From NCBI GenBank assembly GCA_046327715.1, contig JAXLXY010000002.1, positions 124,001 to 188,000 on the forward strand: a stretch of 64,000 bases of DNA. The letters are read 5' to 3'. Origin of the DNA: JADJOM01 sp046327715 (GTDB lineage Bacteria; Gemmatimonadota; Gemmatimonadetes; Gemmatimonadales; GWC2-71-9). Below are positions 1 through 7,977 of the stretch, one piece after another. The notes under the pieces were generated by a model, which saw nothing but the letters and a program-made list of their open reading frames with translations, had not been told where the DNA came from and did not search any database. A program made the translations under genes and the position numbers. How positions within the stretch are numbered: the first letter of the stretch is position 1; the number at the start of each line of letters is the position of its first letter.

Positions 1-153
1 GAATGCCCGCGTCAGGTCGAAGCTGACGTCGGCTTCGAGGAGGACGCGACGGATCTCGCGGAGGCCGTCCTTGACCGCCTCCTCGGTAAGAACGCCGCGC
101 CCAGTGAGTTTGGAGAGCGCGGCGGTGAGTTTGGCGGACAGCTCATCGAACAT
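1..153 (-). CDS. ffh: Signal recognition particle protein Ffh, N-terminus (partial)
   Basis: The first 51 codons of a gene that runs off the left edge. The translation begins MFDELSAKLTAAL and continues through LREIRRVLLEADV, which is the N-domain four-helix bundle typical of SRP54/Ffh; the GTPase G and M domains lie outside the window. Ffh binds 4.5S RNA and signal sequences of nascent membrane proteins and hands the ribosome to FtsY. No clear Shine-Dalgarno is seen; a TATTTT hexamer (minus strand, 168-163) sits nine bases before the ATG, so the leader may be very short. The identification rests on the N domain only but the match is strong. Confidence 0.9.
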   Translation of the reverse strand, partial: MFDELSAKLTAALSKLTGRGVLTEEAVKDGLREIRRVLLEADVSFDLTRAF

Positions 154-300
154 AAGCCCCGGAAAATAGAGGGGTTAGGTCCGTTGGGCAAGGCCGGGGG
201 TCGAGGGAGCGGCGTCGGGGGGTACCGCACCGCGTCGGAAGGTTGATGGTCCGGTGACCGGATTCCGGTATGGTCTGGCAACCCCAACCCTGGAGCCATG

Positions 301-549
301 ATGCGCCCACTCACCACGGTCCCACCGGACGGCCCGCCCCGTGACCAGGTTGCCCTCCGGGTGGCCGATGCCCTCGCCGACGCGGTGGCGCGGGGGCCGG
401 GGGCGGCCCTGCGCACCGCCCGGAGCCTGACCGACGATGAACTTCGCCTCGGGCTCGACTTCGTGAGCACGGTACTGGAGGTGGCCTCGGGGTCGGCGCG
501 GGCGATGGCCGCGGTGCTGGCCGAGCGGTCGCCCGGCGCGGTTCACTGA
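301..549 (+). CDS. Small hypothetical protein
   Basis: An 82-residue ORF transcribed divergently from ffh. Two adjacent ATGs exist (298 and 301); the second has better spacing from the GGAG at 292-295. The product is Ala/Arg-rich and probably alpha-helical, without signal peptide, membrane segment or recognisable motif. Its last 7 bases overlap the stop end of the convergent metalloprotease gene. The ribosome-binding site supports it, but I recognise no family, and in DNA this GC-rich a short open frame can occur by chance. Confidence 0.4.
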   Translation: MRPLTTVPPDGPPRDQVALRVADALADAVARGPGAALRTARSLTDDELRLGLDFVSTVLEVASGSARAMAAVLAERSPGAVH

Positions 550-1787
550 GGCGGGGGGACGGGCTCTACCGTGGCCGGCTGCCTCCAGCCGGCCCAGCTG
601 TCCGGGGCCAGGATCACCCGCGAGGCGGGCCGCCCGCCGATTTCGAGCGGAGTCACCTCGAGCCGGTACCCCAGGCGGCGCCGCGACTCGAGCCGCTGGC
701 CGGTGGTCCCGAGGAAGCGCGCGCGGTTCACCGGCTCGTCCCAGACCTGGTACCACACCAGGGCCGCCCCCGCCGGCGTCTCGTAGACCCGGAAGCGGTC
801 TCCGCCCCACCCGGGGGCGAGCGCGGTCTGGATCTCGGCCGATGGCGCGAGGCCCGCCAGTTCGGCCCCGAGGACCCGCAGGTCGAACTCGCCCATGGTG
901 TCCTCGTACAGCGGGGTCGTGGTGTCCCCGGCCGTGAAGCGGAGGGTCACCGGCTGGTCGCCCTGGCCATACCGGTGCGGGTTGATGATCTGCTCGGTCG
1001 AGACCGGCATCCGGCGCCCGAACGGGAGGGTGTCGCGCAGCTCAGAGCCGTACCACCAGCGGAGGAAGTCGGCGCCGGCGAGGTAGGGAAAGATCAGCCC
1101 CTCGCGCAGGATACGGGGCGCCTTGCTGAACACCGGCATGGCGCCCTGCTGGGCGCGGATGCGCTCCCGCGAAGCCTCCCACATGTCCGGCATGGCAAAG
1201 AGGTTCTGGTCGGGCACCATCACCTGCAGCCCCACCAGGGTGGCCTGGCCCTCGAGCAGCGCCTGCGCCGCCATCAGTCGGTCGTTGTCGTCCACCTGCT
1301 CCATGATGGAATCGAGCCGCAGGTACTGATGCTGCAGCGCGTGCACCAGCTCGTGCGCCACCACGGCGCGCAGCACGGTGCCGTCGGCGTTGGCCACCAC
1401 GAAGAGGGCGGTGGAATCCGGCTCGTAGTACCCGACGACCTGCTCGGTGAAGAGGTCGAGCAGGAGCGCCCGCAGGTCGAGGGTGTCGGGCAGCAGCCCG
1501 AGCAGCCGGTAGGTCGCCTGCATCCCGCGGGCCTTCTCGGCCGAGAATTCCTGGTCGAGCTTGGCGAGGACGTAGCTGCGGACCTGGTCCCGGCTGCGGA
1601 CCGTGGCGTGGGGCGGGCTGCGGAAGCGGAGGCCGGCCGCCTTCTCCACCGCCGGGACAAGGCTGTCCACCATGCGGGCGAGGCTCTCGTCGGTCTGGCC
1701 CGGGGGGCGCCCGCGGCAGGCGCCAAGGCTGGCTGCCAGCACGAGGCAGAGCGCAGGAACGGTGCGGTGGAGGCGCACGGCGATCAT
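543..1787 (-). CDS. Putative zinc metalloprotease lipoprotein (HELVH motif)
   Basis: A 414-residue protein with an N-terminal lipoprotein signal: a basic start, a hydrophobic stretch and a lipobox (SLGAC, Cys about 24), so probably membrane-anchored outside the cytoplasm. Residues about 145-149 are HELVH, the zinc-binding HExxH of gluzincin-type peptidases, and an EGQAT segment about 30 residues later could supply the third ligand. The rest shows no familiar domain. It starts three bases from the prepilin peptidase stop, so it is probably the last gene of a trmH-prepilin peptidase-protease unit. Substrate unknown. The protease call is from the motif alone; a structural, non-catalytic relative is possible. 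Confidence 0.7.
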   Translation of the reverse strand: MIAVRLHRTVPALCLVLAASLGACRGRPPGQTDESLARMVDSLVPAVEKAAGLRFRSPPHATVRSRDQVRSYVLAKLDQEFSAEKARGMQATYRLLGLLPDTLDLRALLLDLFTEQVVGYYEPDSTALFVVANADGTVLRAVVAHELVHALQHQYLRLDSIMEQVDDNDRLMAAQALLEGQATLVGLQVMVPDQNLFAMPDMWEASRERIRAQQGAMPVFSKAPRILREGLIFPYLAGADFLRWWYGSELRDTLPFGRRMPVSTEQIINPHRYGQGDQPVTLRFTAGDTTTPLYEDTMGEFDLRVLGAELAGLAPSAEIQTALAPGWGGDRFRVYETPAGAALVWYQVWDEPVNRARFLGTTGQRLESRRRLGYRLEVTPLEIGGRPASRVILAPDSWAGWRQPATVEPVPPPQ

Positions 1788-1789
1788 CC

Positions 1790-3040
1790 TCAGCGGTAGA
1801 TGGAAAGCCAGGCCGTGACCCGGTCGGGCCCCACGACGAACGCCACCAGGCCGGCGGCGATGGCGAGCGACACCCCGAAGGGCAGGTACTGCAGTTCCCG
1901 CAGTTCCGCGGTGGTCATCGTCTCGAGGGGATCGGGGGCGTGGGGCGCGGCGTCGGCGCGAACCCCGCGAGCCACCAGGTGGAGCATCACCGTGCCGCCC
2001 ACGAGCAACGACCCGACCGCCAGCACCGCCTGACCGGTCGACCAGCCGGCCGCGGCGAGCAGCGGCAGGAACACGGCCGAGACCCCGAAGCCATAGTGGT
2101 ACCACCCCTCGACCAGCGGCACCGGTCGCAGGAAGAACGCGGCCACCGTGAAGCAGATGAAGCCGAGGCCCAGGCCGGCCAGCATGCCGCCGACCGCCGA
2201 CCAGAGGCTGCCGCTCCACAACAGGCTGGCGGGGACGACGCCGACGAGCGCCACCCCGACCAGGGCGAGGTCGCGCCGGCGGGAGGCGTCACTGGCAGCC
2301 AGGCCAGGCGGGGCGGCAGCAGCCGTACCCGCGGGCTCGACGGGCGATTCGGCGGGGGAGATGGCCGGCGCGGGCGCCCGCCGGGCCCGCAACGCGAGCT
2401 CCAGCACCAGGCCCACCACGGCTCCGAGGAACACGGTGGCCAGCACCGCCTCCCAGCCCAGGTATCCCCCGACCATGGCAAGCATGGCCACGTCCCCGCC
2501 GCCCATGGCCTCCCGACGCAGCACGAGGCGGCCCAGCAGGCCCACGAAGTACAGCAGCCCGGCCCCCACGCAGGCGCCGAACACCGCGCCCCCGAGGCCG
2601 CCGGGCGCGATCACGAAGGCGAGCGCAAGCCCCACCGCGAGGCCGCCGAAGGTGAACTCGTGCGGGATGATGTAGTCACGCGCGTCGGTCATGGCGATGC
2701 CGAGCAGGAGCGTGGCAAACACCGCGAACCGGACCGCCTCCGCGGTGGGCCCGTAGCGCCACCCCATCCAGGCCCAGAGCAGGGCGGTGGCGCATTCGAC
2801 GAGCGGATACTGGGCGGAGATCGCCGTCTGGCATCGACGGCAGCGGCCCCGGAGCAGCAGCCAGGACAGGACCGGGATGTTGTCGTACCAGACGATCAGC
2901 TGGTTGCAGCCGGGGCAGCGCGAGCGGGGCCGCACCACCGACTCGTCCCGGGGCCAGCGCAGGATGCAGACATTGAGGAAGCTGCCGAGCATCGCGCCGA
3001 CGAGACCGGCCACCAGGGTGGTGAACAGCTCAAGGCTCAC
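1790..3040 (-). CDS. pilD: Type IV prepilin peptidase / N-methyltransferase, enlarged
   Basis: Membrane aspartyl protease that cleaves type IV prepilin or pseudopilin leaders. Evidence: an N-terminal helix followed by the paired zinc cysteines CPGC (about 42-45) and CRRC (about 67-70), an MTDARD segment with a candidate catalytic Asp near 119-122, and a GGGD loop (Asp about 183). At 416 residues it is well above the usual 250-290: an Ala/Pro-rich linker and extra membrane helices lie between the catalytic loop and a normal-looking last helix (YLPFGVSLAIAAG). The GTG start overlaps the trmH stop by 11 bases, indicating coupling. Its likely partner ATPase lies at 49.7-52 kb. Confidence 0.88.
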   Translation of the reverse strand: MSLELFTTLVAGLVGAMLGSFLNVCILRWPRDESVVRPRSRCPGCNQLIVWYDNIPVLSWLLLRGRCRRCQTAISAQYPLVECATALLWAWMGWRYGPTAEAVRFAVFATLLLGIAMTDARDYIIPHEFTFGGLAVGLALAFVIAPGGLGGAVFGACVGAGLLYFVGLLGRLVLRREAMGGGDVAMLAMVGGYLGWEAVLATVFLGAVVGLVLELALRARRAPAPAISPAESPVEPAGTAAAAPPGLAASDASRRRDLALVGVALVGVVPASLLWSGSLWSAVGGMLAGLGLGFICFTVAAFFLRPVPLVEGWYHYGFGVSAVFLPLLAAAGWSTGQAVLAVGSLLVGGTVMLHLVARGVRADAAPHAPDPLETMTTAELRELQYLPFGVSLAIAAGLVAFVVGPDRVTAWLSIYR

Positions 3041-3794
3041 GCGCCACCTCGTAGAGGAGGATCCCCGCGGCGACCGCCACGTTGAGCGACTCGACGCCCC
3101 CCGCCAGCGGCACCGCCACCGAGCGATCGGCGGCGACGCTGAGCTCCGGCCGGACCCCGGCGCCTTCATTCCCGAGCACCAGCGCCACCGGTCCTTCGCG
3201 GGTGATGCCGCGTACCGGGGTGCCGTCTGCCGCCGTGGTCCACAGCGAGAGCCCCACGCCGCGGGCCCAGGCGATGAACGCGTCGGTAGTGCAGTGCAGC
3301 GCGGGGAGGCGGAAGAGCGCCCCCATGCTGCCGCGCAGCGCCTTGGGGCTGGCCAGGTCCGCCGTGCCCGGAAGCGCCACCAGCGCACACGCGCCGAGGC
3401 CGAGCGCGGTCCGGGCCAGCGCGCCGACGTTGCCCGGGTCCTGCACCCCGTCGAGCACCAGCACCACGTCCCGGGGCCCGGGAACGATAGCATCAAGGGA
3501 CCAGGCGCGGGGCACCACCACCGCCACCACGCCCTGGGGCTGCTCGGTCTCGGCCAGCTGGGCAAGCAGGTCGTCGTCGACCACCTCGAGGGGCACACCC
3601 GCCGCCTGCAGCCGATGCTTGAGCGCGGTGCCACGGGGTGTACCTTCCAGCGCCGGCGCCACCGCGGCGCCCTGGACCTCCATGCCCGCCGCCAGCGCTT
3701 CCTCGAGCAGGCGCACGCCCTCGGCGAGGGTCAGGCCCCGGCGTTCCCGCGCGCGGCGGCGATGCAAGTCCCGGATGGTGCTGATGAGCGACAC
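3030..3794 (-). CDS. TrmH/SpoU family RNA 2'-O-methyltransferase
   Basis: A 254-residue SPOUT methyltransferase using SAM to methylate a ribose in rRNA or tRNA. The three family motifs are clear in the C-terminal half: motif 1 around DGVQDPGNVGALART, motif 2 LVLGNEGAG, and motif 3 with VESLNVAVA near the end. The N-terminal 90 residues form the expected substrate-binding domain. The start chosen is the GTG at 3794, preceded by AGGGA at good spacing. Its start faces thiD with only 18 bases between, so both promoters would have to lie inside the neighbouring genes or in that gap. Target nucleotide cannot be told from sequence. Confidence 0.88.
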   Translation of the reverse strand: MSLISTIRDLHRRRARERRGLTLAEGVRLLEEALAAGMEVQGAAVAPALEGTPRGTALKHRLQAAGVPLEVVDDDLLAQLAETEQPQGVVAVVVPRAWSLDAIVPGPRDVVLVLDGVQDPGNVGALARTALGLGACALVALPGTADLASPKALRGSMGALFRLPALHCTTDAFIAWARGVGLSLWTTAADGTPVRGITREGPVALVLGNEGAGVRPELSVAADRSVAVPLAGGVESLNVAVAAGILLYEVAREP

Positions 3795-3812
3795 GCGTTC
3801 CCTGGCCTCTCC

Positions 3813-4603
<791 letters not shown>

Positions 4604-4607
<4 letters not shown>

Positions 4608-5422
4608 ACCCGCGCCACCACCCCGGTCACCAGCCGCACCAGCCGCGCCCCGGCGGCATCGGCGGCGGCCATCACCTCGGCATGGCTCAGCGGGGTGGCC
4701 CCGAGGCCCGCGGCCCAGTTGGTGATCACGCTGACCCCCAGCACCGCGAGGCCCGCGGCGCGCGCCGCCACCACCTCGGGCACCGTGGACATCCCCACCG
4801 CGTCGGCACCCAGCCGCTCGAGCATCCGGATCTCCGCCGGCGTCTCGTAGCTGGGCCCCAGGACCCCGGCATAGACCCCCTCCGCCAGCGCGATCCGTTC
4901 CGCGCGCGCCACCGCCTGCGCCACCAGCCGGAGCGCCGGGTCGAAGGGCGCCGACATGTCGGGAAAGCGCGCCTCCCCGGGCCGCACCGGGCCGTGGAGC
5001 GGGTTGCGGAAGGTCAGGTTCACCTGGTCGGCGAGCAGCATCAGGCTGCCGGGGAGCATGGTGCGCCGGATGCCGCCGGCGGCGTTGGTCACGATGAGCG
5101 TCCGGATCCCGAGCGCCGCGAACACCCGCACCGGCAGGGCCAGGTGCGGGGCCGCGTGGCCTTCGTAGGCGTGGAAGCGCCCGCTCTGGCACAGCACGGG
5201 CCGCCCGGCCAGCGCCCCCAGCACGAGCTCGCCGGCGTGTCCCTCCACCGCGGGGAGCGGAAAGCCGGGCACCTCGCGATAGCCCCGCCGCCGGGGCTCG
5301 GCGAGCTCCTGTGTGAGGCGCCCGAGTCCCGAGCCGAGGATGATCGCCACCTCGGGCCGCGCCCCCGCCAGCCAGGGCTCGAGCGCGTCGGCCGCCGCCG
5401 ACACCGGGTCCAGCCCGCGCAT
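4604..5422 (-). CDS. punA: Purine nucleoside phosphorylase (trimeric type)
   Basis: A 272-residue PNP/MTAP family enzyme: nucleoside + phosphate gives base + ribose-1-phosphate. Motifs: IILGSGLGRL (phosphate-binding), SGRFHAYEGH, TNAAGGI, MSTVPEVVAA and VSVITNWAAG. The Asn in the last motif is the residue associated with preference for 6-oxopurines (inosine, guanosine). It is the last gene of the five-gene nucleoside operon; its ATG shares a T with the transporter's TGA (TGATG), a typical translational-coupling junction. In the pathway it would act on inosine produced by the adenosine deaminase two genes upstream. Confidence 0.93.
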
Positions 5423-6726
5423 CAGCCGAGCATCCCCGCGATGGCCGCCGAGGTGAAGGCGGCGAGGTTGCCCGCGATCATCGCCCGCAGGCCGAACCGC
5501 GCGACCTCCGAGCGGCGCTCGGGCGCCAGCCCGCCGATGCCGCCGATCTGGATGGCGATGGAGCCGAGGTTGGCGAAGCCGAGCAGCGCGTAGGTGAGGA
5601 TCAGGGCGCTGCGGGGCGCGAGCACGATGCCGTTCCCGAGGTCCCGGCCGAACTGGGCGTAGGCGACGAACTCGTTGAGCACCGTCTTGAGGCCGATCAG
5701 GCCGCCGACGTACGCGGTGTCCTGCCAGGGGACGCCGAGCAGCCAGGCCACCGGCCGCAACACCTGCCCGAGGATGCCCGGCAGGCTGAGCCCCGGCAGC
5801 CCCACCACCGCGCCCACGCCGCCGAGGAGCGCATTGAGCAGGGCCACCAGCGCGACGAAGGCGATGAGGACCGCGGCCACGTTGATCGCGAGCTGCACGC
5901 CCTGCAGCGCGCCGCCCGCGGCGGCGTCGATGACGTTGGCGTCGGTGCGCGGCAGGTCGATCCCGGTGGCCGCCCGGGTGCGCGGCTCGCCGGTTTCGGG
6001 CTCCATGATCTTGGCCAGGTAGAGGCCGGCGGGGGCGTTCATGACGCTGGCGGCGAGGAGGTGCCCGGCGATGTTCGGGAAGAGGCCCGACAGCATCCCG
6101 ATGTACGCCGCCATCACGCCGCCGGCCACGGTGGCGAAGCCGCCGACCATGACCGCGAACAGCTCGGACGGGGTGAAGTCGCGCACGAACGGCTTGACGA
6201 GCAGGGGCGCCTCGGTCTGCCCCAGGAAGATGTTCCCGGAGGCCGAGAGCGTCTCCGCCCCGCTGGTGCGCAGCGTCCGCTGCATCACCCACGCGATGCC
6301 CTTGACCACCAGCTGCATCACGCCGAGGTGGTACAGCACCGACATCAGCGCCGAGAAGAAGATGATCGTGGGCAGCACGCTGAAGGCGAGGAACGCCGGC
6401 TGGTCCACCAGGTCGCCGAAGACGAAGCGCGCCCCCTCACGGGTGAAGCCGATCAGGTGGTTGAAGCCCTGCCCGGCCACGTCGAAGGCCTCGCGGCCGG
6501 CCCCGGTCTTGAGCACCACCACCCCGAAGAGGAACTGGAGCAGGAGGCCCGCCGCCACGAGTCGCCAGCGGATCCGGCCGCGGTTGCTCGACAGCAGCAG
6601 GGCGACCCCGAGCATGGCCGCCACCCCCGCGACCCCGATCAGTCGCTCCCCGAGCGGGAGCTGGAGCCCCGATTCGAGCGCGCCCAGCCGCGTGGCCGCG
6701 GCCTGCACCGCCGCCAGCGCCCTCAC
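5422..6726 (-). CDS. nupC: Concentrative nucleoside transporter (CNT/NupC family)
   Basis: About 434 residues with many hydrophobic helices, expected in the inner membrane as a cation-coupled nucleoside importer. The family signature GNIFLGQTEAPLLVKPF is present, as are the conserved N- and C-terminal gates typical of CNT proteins. Two GTG starts are possible; 6726 makes a GTGA four-base overlap with the adenosine deaminase stop, while 6732 adds two residues. It sits between deaminase and phosphorylase in one operon, so adenosine or inosine is a likely substrate. Confidence 0.92.
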   Translation of the reverse strand: MRALAAVQAAATRLGALESGLQLPLGERLIGVAGVAAMLGVALLLSSNRGRIRWRLVAAGLLLQFLFGVVVLKTGAGREAFDVAGQGFNHLIGFTREGARFVFGDLVDQPAFLAFSVLPTIIFFSALMSVLYHLGVMQLVVKGIAWVMQRTLRTSGAETLSASGNIFLGQTEAPLLVKPFVRDFTPSELFAVMVGGFATVAGGVMAAYIGMLSGLFPNIAGHLLAASVMNAPAGLYLAKIMEPETGEPRTRAATGIDLPRTDANVIDAAAGGALQGVQLAINVAAVLIAFVALVALLNALLGGVGAVVGLPGLSLPGILGQVLRPVAWLLGVPWQDTAYVGGLIGLKTVLNEFVAYAQFGRDLGNGIVLAPRSALILTYALLGFANLGSIAIQIGGIGGLAPERRSEVARFGLRAMIAGNLAAFTSAAIAGMLG

Positions 6727-7748
6727 GCCCACCCCGCCACCGCCGGCACCATCTCGGCGCCCAGGGCGCGGCGCTCCGGCAGCGGCAGGAAGGCGGCGTC
6801 GATCGCGGTGTAGACCAGCTGCCGGATCTCCCGGGTCGAGAGGCCGAAGGTCGCGGTGGCGAGCGCGTACTCGCCGGAGAGGGTCACGTCGCTCATGAGC
6901 CAGTTGTCGGAGCAGAGGGTGACCGCAAGGCCCTCGTCCAGGAAGCGCCGCAGCGGATGCGCCCCGAGTGAGGGCACCGCGCGGGTCTGCCGGTTGGAGG
7001 TGAGGCAGAGCTCGAGGGGGATCTGCCGGTCGCGGACGTAGGCCATCAGCTCCGGGTCCTCGACGAGGTGCGTCCCATGGCCGATCCGCGCGGCGCGGCA
7101 GTCGTGGATGGCCTCGGCGATCGACGCCGGCCCGGCGGCCTCGCCGGCGTGGACCGTGATCCCGAGCCCGCCCCGCGCGGCGATCTCGAAGGCGTGCCGG
7201 TGCGGCGCGGCCGGCTGGCCCGCCTCGCCGCCCGCGATGTCGAACCCCACCACGCCGTGGCGCCGGTGGCGGACCGACGCCTCGGCGATCGCCTCGGACT
7301 GCGACGGGTGCAGGTGCCGCAGGGTGCAGTTGACGATCCCCGTCCGGACCCCGGTCTCAGCCTCCCCGCGCGCCAGTCCGCGCCGCTCCGCCAGGATCAC
7401 GTCGTCGAGCGACATGCCCCCGGCCAGGCTGAGGGCGGGACAGTAGCGGATCTCCATGTAGCGGACCCCGTCCGCGGCCGCGTCGCACACCATCTCGTAC
7501 GCCACCCGCTCGACCGCCTCGGGCGTCTGCAGCACCGGGATGGTGAGGTCGAACCGCTCCAGGTATGCCGCCAGGCTGTCGGCATCCTCGGTCCGCATGT
7601 GTCGGCGCAGGGTCTCGGGATCCTGGCTGGGCAGCGGCGACCGCGCCGCGGCCGCGAGGGCGAGCAGCGTCGCCGGCCGGAGCGAGCCGTCGAGGTGCAC
7701 GTGCAGCTCCACCTTGGGCAGCCGCACGAACCGCGCGGGAACCGCCAT
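6723..7748 (-). CDS. add: Adenosine deaminase
   Basis: A 341-residue metal-dependent TIM-barrel hydrolase converting adenosine to inosine. Zinc and catalytic motifs are present: HVHLDGS near the N-terminus, HAGE in the middle, a TSN segment and an SDNWLMS segment. The latter replaces the textbook TDDP; I recall a similar TDNRLMS form from actinobacterial deaminases, so it is probably a subtype rather than damage. Start taken at the ATG before AVPARFVRLPKVELH; an upstream in-frame ATG (7799) would overlap the beta-grasp gene. Coupled by overlap to the transporter. Confidence 0.92.
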   Translation of the reverse strand: MAVPARFVRLPKVELHVHLDGSLRPATLLALAAAARSPLPSQDPETLRRHMRTEDADSLAAYLERFDLTIPVLQTPEAVERVAYEMVCDAAADGVRYMEIRYCPALSLAGGMSLDDVILAERRGLARGEAETGVRTGIVNCTLRHLHPSQSEAIAEASVRHRRHGVVGFDIAGGEAGQPAAPHRHAFEIAARGGLGITVHAGEAAGPASIAEAIHDCRAARIGHGTHLVEDPELMAYVRDRQIPLELCLTSNRQTRAVPSLGAHPLRRFLDEGLAVTLCSDNWLMSDVTLSGEYALATATFGLSTREIRQLVYTAIDAAFLPLPERRALGAEMVPAVAGWA

Positions 7749-7755
7749 CGCGGCG

Positions 7756-7977
7756 TCAGCCCCGCCGGCTGGCGCGCTGCGCCCGGAGGATGGCGCCACC
7801 GGTCAGCGGCAGGGCGAGGCCGACCTCGATCCCGCGCCCATCGGTGACGAACGCGGCCCCCTGCTCGACCAGCGGGAGCAGGTCGGGCTGCGCGAGCCGG
7901 AGGGCGTCGCCGACGGTGGCGCCGGCCGGGAGCGTGAGCGGCTGCTCGTTGAGGAAGACACGCAGTTCGGCAGGCAT
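7756..7977 (-). CDS. Small beta-grasp protein, possibly MoaD/ThiS-like
   Basis: A 73-residue protein starting MPAELRVFLNEQPLTL. The layout (beta strand, short turn with N, strand, PAGATVGDAL helix start, later GRGIEV and LPLTGG strands) is that of ThiS/MoaD-type beta-grasp domains. It ends RRG with a single terminal glycine, not the GG needed for adenylation and thiocarboxylate formation, so a classical sulfur-carrier role is doubtful. Its ATG overlaps the nucleotidase stop (TGATG) and it lies 7 bases before the deaminase, so it is co-translated with nucleoside enzymes. Function not known; family assignment is by fold pattern. Confidence 0.6.
   Translation of the reverse strand: MPAELRVFLNEQPLTLPAGATVGDALRLAQPDLLPLVEQGAAFVTDGRGIEVGLALPLTGGAILRAQRASRRG

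Noticed and set aside
3795..3812. TPP riboswitch upstream of thiD
   Set aside because: The gap to trmH is only 18 bases, too short for a riboswitch, and no thi-box sequence is visible.
6855..6900. Damaged active site in adenosine deaminase (SDN in place of TDD)
   Set aside because: The first Asp metal ligand remains and I recall a TDNRLMS-like form in actinobacterial deaminases, so it is more likely a subtype.
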